The notes under the pieces: model-generated
Told to the model about the DNA's origin: nothing
The model's database searches: none
Seen by the model: only the letters and a program-made list of their open reading frames with translations
Translations under genes and position numbers: made by a program
Part shown: piece after piece, positions 33,650-47,700 of the stretch
How positions within the stretch are numbered: the first letter of the stretch is position 1
How the letters are laid out: every line of letters begins with the position of its first letter
Assembly (NCBI GenBank): GCA_963931865.1
Contig: OZ007516.1
Location: 10,178,785-10,242,784 of the forward strand
Origin: Axinella damicornis
Lineage: Eukaryota; Porifera; Demospongiae; Axinellida; Axinellidae
Length of the DNA stretch: 64,000 nt
Direction of reading: 5' to 3'

Positions 33650-35640
33650 GGTCTAGTCGTATCGTAAGGCCTGGTGGTACGCAAGTGGATCAGAAATTCC
33701 TGATTCTAATGCTTGAAAGGATCAGTAATTCCTGGTTTAAAGGCTGGAAATGCAGTGAAAGGATCTGGGTTATAAGTATAAGGCTTGGCATGTAGCAAAT
33801 GGATCAGAAATTTCTGATTCTAATGCTTGAAAGGATCAGTAATTCCTGGTTTAAAGGCTGGAAATGCAGTGAAAGGATCTGGGTTATAAGTATAAGGCTT
33901 GGCATGTAGCAAATGGATCAGAAATTTCTGATTCCAAAGTTTGGAATATAGGCAGGGATCAGTAATTCCTGATATTTATAGGTCTGAGAAAGGATCTAGT
34001 TGTAAGGCCTGGTACGTAAGGCTTGGCATGTAGCAAGTGGATCAGAAATTTCTGATTCTAATGCAACGAAAGAATCAGTAATTCCTGGTTGAAATGCACT
34101 GAAAGGATCTGGTCTTATTAAGGCTTGGCATGTAGCAAATGGATCAGAAATTTCTGATTCCAAAGTTTAGAATGCAGGCAGGGATCAGTAATTCCTGATA
34201 TAGGTCTAGTCGTATCGTAAGGCCTGGTGGTACGCAAGTGGATCAAAAAATTCCTGATTCTAATGCTTGAAAGGATCAGTAATTCCTGGTTTGCAGTGAA
34301 AGGATCTGGGTTATAAGGCTTGGCATGTAGCAAATGGATCCGAAATTTCTGATTCTAATGCAGCGAAAGAATCAGTAATTCGTAACTCCTGGTTGAAATG
34401 CACTGAAAGGATCTGGTCTTATTAAGGCTTGGCATGTAGCAAATGGATCCAAAATTTCTGATTCCAAAGTTTAGAATGCAGGCAGGGATCAGTAATTCCT
34501 GATATAGGTCTAGTCGTATCGTAAGGCCTGGTGGTACGCAAGTGGATCAGAAATTCCTGATTCTAGTGCTTGAAAGGATCAGTAATTCCTGGTTTGCAGT
34601 GAAAGGATCTGGGTTATAAGGCTTGGCATGTAGCAAATGGATCCGAAATTTCTGATTCCAAAGTTTAGAATGCAGGCAGGGATCAGTAATTCCTGATATA
34701 GGTCTAGTCGTATCGTAAGGCCTGGTGGTACGCAAGTGGATCAGAAATTCCTGATTCTAATGCTTGAAAGGATCAGTAATTCCTGGTTTGCAGTGAAAGG
34801 ATCTGGGTTATAAGGCTTGGCATGTAGCAAATGGATCCGAAATTTCTGATTCTAATGCAGCGAAAGAATCAGTAATTCGTAATTCCTGGTTGAAATGCAC
34901 TGAAAGGATCTGGTCTTATTAAGGCTTGGCATGTAGCAAATGGATCCGAAATTTCTGATTCCAAAGTTTAGAATGCAGGCAGGGATCAGTATCTAGTCGT
35001 ATCGTAAGGCCTGGTGGTACGCAAGTGGATCAGAAATTCCTGATTCTAATGCTTGAAAGGATCAGTAATTCCTGGTTTGCAGTGAAAGGATCTGGGTTAT
35101 ATATAAGGCTTGGCATGTAGCAAATGGATCTGAAATTTCTGATTCCAAAGTTTGGAATGCAGGCAGGGATCAGTAATTCCTGATATTTATAGGTCTGAGA
35201 AAGGATCTAGTTGTAAGCCTGGTACGTAGCAAGTGGATCAGAAATTTCTGATTCTAATGCAGCGAAAGGATCAGTATTTCCTGCACGGTCTTATTAAGGC
35301 TTCGCATGTAGCAAATGGATCCGAAATTTTGATTACAAAGTTTGGAATGCAGGCAGGGATCAGTAATTCCTGACATAGGTCAGTTGCAAGGCCTGGTACA
35401 TAGCAAGTGGATCAGAAATTTCTGATTCTGAAAGGACCAGTAATTCCTGATATAGGTCTGAGAAAGGATCTAGTTCTAAGGCCTGGTTCGTAGCAAGTGG
35501 ATCAGAAATTTCTGATTCTGAAAGGACCAGTAATTCCTGATATAGGTCTGAGAAAGGATCTAGTTCTAAGGCCTGGTTCGTAGCAAGTGGATCAGAAATT
35601 TCTGATTCTAAAGCTCCTGGTGAAAGCACAGAAGCTTAGA
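33650..35640. repeat. Decayed composite tandem array (90-120 bp subunits)
   Basis: Every subunit carries GGATC(A/C)GAAATTTCTGATTC, which holds the 14-bp palindrome TCAGAAATTTCTGA, then AGTAATTCCTG and a GGCTTGGCATGTAGCAA or GGCCTGGT(G)GTACGCAA link. Larger blocks of about 190-300 bp recur (for example starting near 34135, 34435, 34625 and 34920). At 35400-35590 a 90-bp subunit is repeated almost exactly and leaves a minus-strand frame (SEISDPLATNQALELDPF) open, an effect of period rather than proof of coding. Confidence 0.8.
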
Positions 35641-35790
35641 AACATCAGTAATTCCTTCAGAATGTATTATAGCGAAAGGATGAGACTTCTGGTTTAAAGG
35701 CCTAGAATGTAGGGAATAGATTGAGTGGAAATGCAGGCAAATGATCTAGCTAATGGGCCAGAAATTAACCCCTGAATCGAGACCACTCCT

Positions 35791-38700
35791 CTAAATCAGT
35801 TTGTCCTGTGGTGTCTGGAATAATTATAGTTTTAGAATGCAATGAAAGGAAGAATGGGGGGAGGTTGATTAACTTGTCGATCCTATCCTTACCTGAACAA
35901 GTATGTTGGAAGAGAACATATTGCCCTGCTGGGTTGCCCAGCAGATCAGCTCCTTATAGAAGTGGCCATCGTAGTCTGTGGAGACAGCTCTCCTATCGTC
36001 ATCAAGGAGAACAACGACCTTGTTTGACTGAAAAAGATTCTCTCTTCTGTCCAAAGGGAACGCTCCACAGAGACCAAGAACTAGTAGGTCCACTGACTTC
36101 AGAAGTACTGACCCATCTATAAATAATGAAGGTATATAATGCAGTGTGAAATTGTGAATAATTCAAGTGCCTTTGGGGAAATGAATACATCCTTCACGTG
36201 TTTTGAATAATGAACTATTTACCTTGTTTGCTAGCTTCCTTGTGAATGAATGCTAGTTCGTGTCGGTGCAGGCCACACTCCTCGTATGCTTTTGTTATCG
36301 TGCACACTTCTTGAGGTGTGCCAATAACAGCAACTGTGTAGTTACTGAGGCCAGCAGTTGTGTTGAGTGCCCTAATGGCTCTTATAGCCATTTTCAAGTT
36401 CCGACTGACCTGTAGATAGTGATAATAGTAATGCATGTGGGCATGTCAGTGCAAACATCTGGATGTTGAGTGTGCGTGTAATGCAAATGCAAAACCCACG
36501 TACATCTCCATCCACTCCTTCCAGTTCACTGGTCTTGACGACAGTCAGCGCGGCACCAGTTAAATTCCTCTTGTTGTCTGTGCAGACATCTGTACACAGG
36601 TCATACGTTGGAGAGGAACTTTCGACGAGATATGCTGTTGCCTCTTCAAAGCAGAACACTCCTCTGTCAACTGCAGATGTTGAGGGTTGTGTTTGTACCA
36701 GCATTGCCTGCTGACAGAAGTTCTTGAATCTATAGAGAGCAACATACAATCAAAATTTTAAAGCACCCATTTAGCATCATTCTCAACATAATACGATTAC
36801 CTGGGAGCAGGGCTCTTTGGCTGGAATGCAACACACAGAAACTCATCAAGTGCCTCTGGTGTGGTGTGTGCAGGATATTTCAATGTTGCCTCTTCCCAGG
36901 AGGATGACCCTGTCTGCATGAAGAATGAAGGATTGCTGCAAATCACGCATCCGTTTAACCTTAATGCATTCAGCCGTCATTTCTGGAATCGATTTGTCCT
37001 TTGACATGACTTCACATAGTACTTGATGTATGGTTGATGCGTCCAGACCTCGCACATGTTTGAAGTTGCTTCCTTTGAGGTCGAGTTTCCTTCCCAGTGT
37101 TCCCCTTTTGGCGGATTGGCCCTTGATTTCTCCTGTGCTGAACAGGTTGAAAACCTTCTCTGCAACTGCGAAGGTTTCCTTGGGCAAACTAGCTAAGAAA
37201 AACACACAGCCATCGTCTAGAGTTCGGACCTGCAAATGCATGGTTAGACAAGTATGTGTCATTAGTAGTGACATACGGTACGTCCAATTTAGCGGTATTC
37301 AATTCTTGGAATTTCCACTAATCCAATTAAACGGTAGTCCAGTACACTACTGTTCTACCAATCTGTAAATCAACGTTTGAAATCATAGCTACCACTCAAA
37401 CTTTACATGTCACATACTTGTCATAAGACAGAGAGTTACAATCACTTACTGGTTGCATCAATATTGATGAGCAGTGCTCCCTCCATCTCTTCGGTTTCTC
37501 TGGAACACTGCCATCATCCTCTCTCTCCGCCAAGTTGAACAGCAATGTTCTACACATCCTGACCTAAGTAAAGTATACAAATTATAATATCTAATGTTCC
37601 ATCCACCTGTCATGAGTTAGCTAGTCAGCCCTAAGCATGAATGCAGACCAGGACAACTGCTGCTCATGAGGTGCAAATTACTGTAGAAGCCTAACCTCAC
37701 ATGGATAGCATATCAGACGAAAACAACAACAATTAACAAAAATACCTTTTCCCATGTGGTCATCTCATGATGTAGGGAGGTGGCCAGGTTGTGCTTGGAA
37801 GCCAACCTCAGTGCTTGTTCATCACTCAGGCCTTGATATACAGATACAAGTCTCATCCTGAAGACAGGGTTCTCCTCCTCCTCCACCAAGGCCTAGAGTA
37901 CAGGATAGGCATACATTATCTTTGGAGCCCAGATTAGTATGAAAAACGTACAGTTGTATTGACTGTATTCAATCCTCTACCTGAAGTGCAGCACGAGAGT
38001 TGTTTCCCCCCAAAGTCTCATACTGGTAGCTCTCCTTCTGTGCCTCTTCAAACTCCTCACCATCATCAAGTGACACCAGTCCCACTATCGGCGCCACATC
38101 CGTAGATGGGTTAGCCTTCATGGCTATCTTCAGATTCTCCACAAAGATTGCGTCAATAGGCCTCAGCAGTCTGGACAGACATGGCTCCACGAGGCAACTC
38201 ACTGGTAGGTTGTAGTATCCTAAGATTCCGAGAAGGAGCATCACACCAATGGAATCTACTATGCTGGTATTTTTTTTGTTCCAAACAGACAGTAAGTATA
38301 CATTAATGTAGTTCATGCAACTATTAAGTCGCCAAGTATCACTATATGCTTACCAACAAACGCCTCCTGTGTTGCTTTGTCGAATTGTTCCTCCTTCAAA
38401 TTGTTTTGTGGACTTTCTGAGGTATGGCGGGAAACTTTCAGTGGTCGCATGTTTGGTGGGGTTGCATCGTCATTCGCTCTTCTCTTTCTCGCCTTGGGAG
38501 GGCGAAATGGGGTAGACAGTGTTTGGCCTCTGGATCCAGTTTCCTATAAAGGATGGATTCAATAAATCTCAGTCTCTGTTTAGCCCCACCACCTGCTATG
38601 CCAGCAAACTGACATTATCTCTGATCTTGTAAGTCATCACAAGATCTTCATAAGAAAGCAGGATCTTGAGTCATGTAAGATTTGCATACATGTAAGGACT

Positions 38701-41700
38701 CCTTCCTGGATATACACGATCTAATTACCAAGATCTTGGATTGTTCCTGTAAGACACGGATGTTACGGTTGATAGGATCAACGTAAGATCTTAGTTAGGC
38801 CGATTTTTTTTCTGATGTAGCTACTGGTCAAAGTGAATCACACAAGGCCTCACCAGCCTAAGTATATATATTGTGTCAATTTTCAGGTTTTTGATAAAAA
38901 CATGACTGCTTCAATGTCCCTATACCAATGACTGCAAAAGCTGTCATGAGCTCTCATAAGCCCATAAGAATTTATAATTATGGGGAGTTTGATACTAGGT
39001 GTACATACAGTGTGCTAAGCTAATTACTCATAATATACAGCACCTCATTTAGAAAATCAAGGGAGGGGGAGTGTAGTATATGTGCTAATGTGCTACCTTC
39101 TGGATTTGTAGGCACTAATGTGCTACTTTGTAATCACCTTATGTGTGAATTTTGTTTTCTGTGTTGTACAATGAGTTTGTTTTTGGGGTACATTTTGAGT
39201 ATTCAGATTGGAGTTATGAGAATCGGTGGTGGACATAATGGGGACAAATGCCTCCCACTCAAACCCTGCTGTAGCATTCCTGTCCATTGGATCATCCAAG
39301 ATACGTGGGAGTACCTGTACATATACTGGCAGCAGCCCTGTTGATTAGTTCCACCCAGAAAGGTGCATACCCGTCAAATACACCTCCTCTTTGAAGTGTG
39401 TACCTCATTGCCTCTACTACTATGTCAGAGTGAGAGTTACTTCTGCATTGATCAAAGACTGAAATATTAAATGGCTACCAAGAGTTTCAGTGGAAAGAGG
39501 AATATACCAGGCCTAGAACTTAGCAGTTTATTCGCATCAACAATCTGGAGCTGTCACTCATTCTCATGTGCGATTGCACATACATTGTCTAATCTGTATA
39601 TGCTTGTGGTGTGCATTGTAGCTGTTCATTTTGCCTTTTGTTGAGCTAGCTAGCTGTGTAGCTACAGTCAGCTATATCATTGCCAGCAACTGAGAATGAC
39701 CTCATATTGTTTTGAGTTTAAAGGATGTGTGAATCGAAGCTATGCTGTTGCCATTCAGATAAATTGTATGGGTAGGCCATCATGCCATTGCATACGGCAT
39801 CACCTCCATCTGGAATGTAAAACTTGTAGGAAATTACTTGTACTGTAGTATAGACTGCCATTACCTATTATATTTTCATGGAGAGTGCATTCACATAAGT
39901 ACATCCATTAGTATGATCCTGATACATCGTATACCAAGATCATATACTCAGATCCTCAATTGGATCTCACTACATCGCACCAAGATCTTACTAGCACTAT
40001 GCCAAGGAAATATCTGAATTGAATCTGAAAACATCCTAAAAACCATCTGACATCAAGACATGCCTTGAAAAACCATTGGAAAGTTTTCAGACGGTTTATC
40101 TGAATTTCATCTGAAAGTTTTACCTCCATCTGAATGCAAGTCGGTAGCTTATCTGAAAACGCTCTGATAAATCCGCAACCATCTGATTTTGCTCTGACTT
40201 GGATATCAGAATCTGATTTTGATCTAAATGGGTTAGATCTGAATACCATTGAAAAAGTGGTAACATCTGAAAATGTTCTGAACATTGCAATCTGAAAATG
40301 CTCTGGACATCGCAAAGTGAATCTGGAATATCTGGACATCATCTGAAATCAGTAATATCTGACTTTCTACAGAAATAGGAACATCTGATTACCATCTGAT
40401 TGTGTGCAATCTGAAATAGTTCTGAAATACTATAATCTGAATTTGATCTGAAGGTGGTTTTATGTGCACATGATCCTCTGAACACCATCTGAACTTTGCA
40501 ATATCTGACTTTCTACAGAAATAGGAACATCTGATTATCATCTGATAGTGTGTATTACTGCTATAATGTGAATTTGATCTGAAGGAAAGATTATTAATAA
40601 TGGTTATGTGAACATGATCCTCTCACAGTCACATGTTGGCATTTTGTGAAGCAGCGCAGTTACAACTTGGGCAAAGGTGAGATTTTTTTTTGCTTGTCAG
40701 CTTGCACAAAGGTTTATTTGGATTTTGGATAACAACTGATTGTTATGCTGATCTAGTCGCATGAGGAAAGCAGTGATACACAAAGCTATGCAAATGAACA
40801 TTTTGTTTATTAATAATATTGTTTATTAAAGATGGACAATGAAAAAAGTGTGGTGCCGGAGCTTCCAGAGCTGGATGAGGTTGAGGAGGGAGAGTGATAT
40901 ATCGATGAACAGCAAGATGATAAAAAGGTCTGTGAAGGAAACGGGAACACTTTGAACAATGACTCTGAGGGTGATGAGAATGAAAACTCGATTCCGTGAG
41001 TGATGTAAGCATGGGATCGTGGGAGTAACATCATTGTTTGATTTTACAATGCCAGCATGTATTGCTATTAAAAGAGTTCTCATGCCACAAATGTTATTCA
41101 TATTAATTAGAACTGTTTGCAAGGACGTTGCTGCCAATTAACGCATATTTTAATAATGAAATGTACAGACATACTGTAGTTAAAAAAACTATTTGAGGTT
41201 AAGGATCCAAAGTCTTCCTGGTTCTTCTTCATCAAATGCAGTTACAAGGGGTTTAGACAATGAAGTGATGGGAATGACTGATTGTGATTGTACTGTGGTG
41301 TCTACAAACATCAATTTGGTATCACGATCAGTACTAGGTGTATCGAACCATGATACATAGGCAAAGGTTAAAGTATGTGAAGAGTGAGTGTGGTCAAATA
41401 TCGACATGATGCGTCCCACTGCGACACTACCTCTGTGCATGGTGGAGATGTATGAACATCTTGTGTGGGATTGTTCCCTCTCTGTGTCGGCAGTCGTGAG
41501 TCTAATTGTACGTCTATGATGGTCTGTGTAGGTGACATGCTTCATCATCATTGCACACGGTGAAATGCTACATGATTCATCTTCATAAAATCTTTCAAGT
41601 TGGTTGATTTGCTCACCGGAGAGTGTGACTTCCTCAGATCGTTCACTGGAGGGTTTACTGCTATCGTGCTGGTTGATGTCCCGATCATCAAACAAATCTG

Positions 41701-44700
41701 CAGACATTGTCGCTCCATCAGGAAGTTGCCTGGATATCTCAAGAAAGTGTGCCCACTCACTGAGGCGGTAGGTTTCTACCACCGTTGCTTCTGGATATCT
41801 TCTGCTTTTCACTCTTTGTGCAATCCATGAGTTGAAGCATTCGTACGGATACATCCAAAATCCGTAGACTGGACCAAAACGACGCAAAAACATTGGTAGA
41901 TGATGAAGGAGGTGAAACACAATCACCTGCATCGATAGCGGGAAGTCTCGCTCAATGAGCACCAATGCCTTGTGTACTCTTGCCTCCAAATCACCAATGC
42001 GGCTGCTGACAATCTCTTCTGCACACAGATCTGTAATCACATCCAGTAGCTCAAACAAGGTGGAACGTTGACTTCGACAGAGCATGTCACGCAGACAAAA
42101 CTTCAGTACTCCATTTGTTGCCACCTGTTTCCATTCATGCGACTTCATCCCGGTAGCCTTTCCGAATATAGCTCGAGGCCGCCAATCGAACCCAGTCGGC
42201 ACACAGATGCTCATAGCACGCTCATCAGCAAGAGATACCACATCACTAGTCAGTGAGAATGGTGCCTTTGGAAGCGTATTGTGTACATCTTGCATCCAAG
42301 ATGAGGGAAATCTCTTGCATTGCTCTTCTTGTTGTCGTACTTTAAAGGAGTCTTCTTTTCCGACTACAAGGTTTACCACATGTTCCACTATGTCCTTCAC
42401 GAGATGCATGGGGTCACTTGGGGTATCTAAAACACGATTATGGGAGGAAGCACGCTGTAACGAGTAGGCACCTTTGCATCCTGTTTTCTGGACAAGATCT
42501 TTCCTTTCGACACCACTTGTTGTTTCGAACTTCTCGTTTGCTTCATCAATATACTGCATCGTCTTTATTTGTGGTGGAGGTCTAGCATCAGCTGCCTGGC
42601 TGGGATAGCTGCGGACGTTGGTACGTTGTCGATCATTCTGTGGCAAAAATCTTCTATTTCCAGGATACACCATCTTCTTCAGAGTCTTGGAGTATACGCC
42701 CACATGTGTGCAATAAGCACATCCGGCATAGGCTCCAGCACCTACGGCAAAGGAAGGATTCATGTGTTATGTAGTGCTGCTAACTGTCAAAATCATAATT
42801 TTATTATCACAGACAAGCAGTATAGGTAATGTAATATGGTTGACGTCTTAGCCTTAGGAAATAACCAACTCAAGGTTACAACAGCAGTGTATTTACACAA
42901 AACTGTGCACTACCAAATATAGAATGACACAACGTAGGACGCTAGGTAACACATACATGTGATAATAAACACACCAATTAACCAGTAGCAGTGTTAGTGT
43001 GCGAACAGATGGTACTGCATGTGAATAGAGAGTCCATTCCACAGGTACATGCATATACATTCAGTTTACCTTGACAGTGAAACAACTTGTTCTGACCAGG
43101 GTAGTCTAGCACATGAAGGAAAAGTTCCACTTTCATGTCAAATGTCGTTTCATGGTAACCATCGTACATTTCTGAGCCATTGATCTCTTCGAGTTCATCT
43201 AACAGTACATCAATGTATGGGTCCATGTTCCGTGGCTCTGAACGTCCAGGAATAATGCCTGCCAAGACGATAGAACCTGGAAGGTTACGGACATGACGAG
43301 GTAGATTAAGGATAGTCAAGGTTATTGGCCACATAGAATATTTTGCACTCAGTTTGGAAAATGGGTTCATTCCATCCGTACATAAGGCTAACGATATCCC
43401 ACGGGGATCACCTTCAAATGGCCCATTGTAATCGTACTTGGAATTCCACGCTGGCGACTGATGCAGATCAGACATAACGGTATCCGTGTCGTTTGCATTC
43501 ATGTGCTTGTGACTTTGAAGATGCTTTGACATTGTCTTATTCCCAAACATCCTACGCAAACGTGGTCGAATTGGAATGTATTTGAACCTCTTGCGTGCAA
43601 TCTTCGAGTGAGGTTCATACCTTTCCTCCCCGCACTTTGGACACACAGTCATTTTGGAATACGTTCCCGATGCAGAGTCTCGAAACAACACACAGTCATT
43701 AATGCAGCAATCATACTCCTCAACCGGAACAATCCTTTTGTTGATCATAGCATGTGCCTTGCTGTAGGAGGGTGGTAGTTTGTTGCCAGCAGGTAGTAGG
43801 AATGTGTGCAAGAGATAGAGGAGCCGATCGAATGCCTCTTTACTAAGTCCAGGGAATGCTGCAAACCAGGCAAAAAGAATCGCCAGCGCTTGCATCAGTG
43901 TGACATCTGACGATGGATGGAGTTTTTCGTCAACATCATCTTCAAGAACATCAGCAGGGTCAAGTCCACACGAGAGGAATGGTTCTTCCAAGGTAATGCT
44001 TTGAAGTATTGATTCATCACAAGAAGAGGGCGATTCTGAACTGGAATGTACAATAGTACTACTTTCTTCATCTTCCTCTGTCACTGTAGAAGAATGATCG
44101 GAACTGGATAGGAAGGCGGATTGTAAGGGGACATTTTTTGGATCGAATGGGTTGAACACATCCGCAATAACCTGCATGTGTATTAATATGTACAGCATCA
44201 TGGTATTGATTGAGAATCAGGAAACATTCTTGTAATTGGACTACTGAGGTATTCAGGTTGCTTGTCCAAGGAGATTAGAACAATACTAAGGTTTGCCCAT
44301 GGAAACAACTTTTGTAGTTGACATTTTTACCCCCCCCCCCCCCCCCCCCCCCCAAGAACATTATAAGGAAGTGGATATTAGTCTGGCAGGAAGCGGATAT
44401 TGGTTTGGCAGGAAACATCAATTTTATCAGCTATGATAGTTACTTGAGGGGGGTCTAAGCCACATGAGACTAGACACACATAGTGCTACTGTAACCACTG
44501 TAAGGTCATACCTGTTTGCAACATCGCTTTGCAGGGGGCAAATCCTCCCCTGAGAATGGATCACTCAGTAGCAAGGGTTCAACATTGAGAGGTACAACTA
44601 ATGTGTGTTGCTCCAAGTCCTGTTCCGTCAATGCGTTATTCAGTACCGGTACCCGAGGTCCGAAGGTGATCTCAATTTGACCTGGCTTGAATGGGTCTGA

Positions 44701-47700
44701 AACATCCGCAATAACCTGCATGATTGTGTATATACCGGTTCTATAGTCACACAATAGTCTCGTGTAGCCCAGACCCTTCCCGCGACGATACGATAGTCGC
44801 GGGAAGGGTCTGGGCAATGCGAGACTAGACACACATAGTGCTAGTCTTGGATCCAGACCCTTTGCACGGAGAGGAAGGGTCAAGGCATGTGCCTACATTC
44901 GAGTTCTCCTCACGGAATGCGGTAGCTAACAACTCCGGATACCACACGTATCATCACAGTCGACTTGCTCGTTGTCTCCTCAACTTTTGTCAAACACCCA
45001 TGGGTAATGCGGTACAGCACAGCGATTTGCTGTATCTAGTCGCTTGCTAGTCTGGCAAAGCCAGACCCAAGCGCGATAGCGCGAGGGTCTGGTGTAAAGC
45101 CTATCTCAGGTTTTGTACCTGCTGCATAAATATTGCAGCTCGAATCTGATTGGAGAATAGGCAATCGCTACACCTATTAGTCGCTGGCGTCATTCGTAAT
45201 CATCGCTTCTGATTCATTAGGTGAACATTCCTACCTGGGGACAACTTGAATGTAAGATTGTGCCCAGACCCTTCCTCCCCGAGCGAAGGGTCTGGTTCTG
45301 AGACTAGCATAGTGCTACTGTAACCACTGTAAGGTCATACCTGTTTAGGTGGCAAATCCTTCCCTGAGAACGGATCACTCAGTGCCAAGGGTTCAACGTT
45401 GAGAGGAGCAACTAAAGTGTCTTAATCCAAGTTGGTATCGTCACTGCCGTCAGACAGGTCGTCACTGGGAGAGTTTGGACAGCTCGTGTATTCCCGTTCC
45501 ATCATTGCTGCTTTAGGTTCAAAGGTGTGCAGCGTGACCCCAACCCATTCCACTAACTAGATCCGGTAACGTATCCGAATATCCGGATACTAAGGAATGT
45601 ATCACGTGACATTAACGATTCAAACTGTGGAGACGCTCAGCTGTTCATGCTCAGCTGTTCATGCTCAGCTGTCGTTGAAGCGCTAGCGAAGGTGAAAATA
45701 AGGACAGCTGAAATCGTCAGGTGTTAACGTGAGTTCAAAGGCGTACGTTTCCTTTTATTGGCGGCCTGGCTGAAGGGCCACCTGGCCATGGTCTCCTGTC
45801 TAAAAATAGAATCTATAAGGTAAAGCGGGGTAACTTAGAACGCGGGGTAACTTGGAACGACTGATCCTGTTTCGCTGTTTGCAACTGAACAAGCATGTCT
45901 CTAGCTGTATACCAATGGCCTCAGTTAGAAGTACGAGGTACACCATTAGAGACGTTTGTCACGTTGCAAAGAGCGAAACAGGGTCAGCCGTTCCAAGTTA
46001 CCCCAGTGTTCCAAGTTACCCCGCTTTACCTTATACGTCGTATCCGAACTACTAGACGAATGCAGAACATTGTGGGGCGAGCCTGAGCGAGTACAGTTGT
46101 CGAATGTGCATGGAGCACTTGCATGCGCATATGTAGCCTCGTACCCAGGCCGTCACGCGGAACGCGGAAGAGTTCCGCGTGAGGGCCTGGGTATGAGGCT
46201 AGCGCATATGCATGTGCACACGTGATGTGCATGACTGTCAGTGCATGTCATCAGAATGTGACGGAGAGCATAGTATACAACTTAAGGACACAGATCACAC
46301 CAGAAGTTATGACACTAAAAATACACCCGTGCACTTCACAGCAACTGTAAATCAGGTTAGCTGAAGCAGTCTGGTAGCTAGGTAGGTCCAGGAGAGCTCT
46401 CTGTCTTTGTTGTCGCCACCGGAGGGCGACTTTCTTATTCTCTGCTGATGCCAGATCTGTCATGACTGGTCACAGTCAGCCAGTGGGTTACGTGTTACCA
46501 AGTGCAGGCCAGTCAAGTTCCCATCCTCTGGCAATAGCTGAAGCAGCAGTCTAACACACCGTGATGGTTTTAATATAGCCTGCATGCATGCTAGTTAGTT
46601 AGCTGCTACACACCATGATGTGCTCTGCATGCAGGACATGAGATCGCTTGAAGCACTCTCCCCGTCTTCATGAAATGCTTTAGCCCCTCACCGCGCGCTA
46701 TAGTCTCCTTGAGGTAGACCGTGTCTCAGTCGTTTCGGACGTTGCAATGGTGAGTTCGCTAGTGGTTTGAATTAACGCATGACGCAATGACACGCAAAAT
46801 ACGAGCAGGAAGTGATTTACGGCACGACGTACGATAGATATAAAGAAATAAATAAAGAAATATATGGAAAATTCACAGCAAACTCGTCTATGTGGGGCTC
46901 GCTCAGGCTCGCCCCAACTAGACGAATGCAGAACATTGTGGGGCGAGCCTGAGCGAGTACAGTTGTCGAATGTGCATGGAGCACTTGCATGCGCATATGC
47001 ATACGTGATGTGCATGACTGTCAGTGCATGTCATCAGAATGTGACGGAGAGCATAGTACAACTTTAAGGACACAGATCACACCAGAAGTTATGACACTAA
47101 AAATACACCCGTGCACTTCACAGCAACTGTGAATCAGGTTAGCTGAAGCAGTCTGGTAGCTAGGTAGGTCCAGGAGAGCTCTCTGTCTTTGTTGTCACCA
47201 CCGGAGGGCGACTTTCTTATTCTCTGCTGATGCCAGATCTGTCATGACTGGTCACAGTCAGCCAGTGGGTTACGTGTTACCAAGCGCAGGCCAGTCAAGT
47301 TCCCATCCTCTGGCAATAGCTGAAGCAGCAGTCTAACACACTGTGATGGTTTTAATATAGCTATGCATGCAGTATTAAAGCCTGCATGCATGCTAGCTAG
47401 TTAGCTGCTACACACCATGATGTGCTCTGCATGCAGGACATGAGATCGCTTGAAGCACTCTCCCCGTCTTCATGAAATGCTTTAGCCCCTCACCGCGCGC
47501 TATAGTCTCCACCCTTGTTGAGGTAGACCGTTCAGTTCGTGTCTCAGACGTTGCAATGGTGAGTTCGCTTGTGGTTTGAATTAACGCATGACGCAATGAC
47601 ACGCAAAATACGAGCAGGAAGTGATTTACGGCACGACGTACGATAGATATAAAGAAATAAATAAATAAATAAATATATGGAAAATTCACAGCAAACTCGT

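Noticed and set aside
40743..41137. Three overlapping minus-strand frames of 74-103 codons
   Set aside because: Mutually overlapping in all three frames, no splice signals or family resemblance; likely part of the transposase 3' region.
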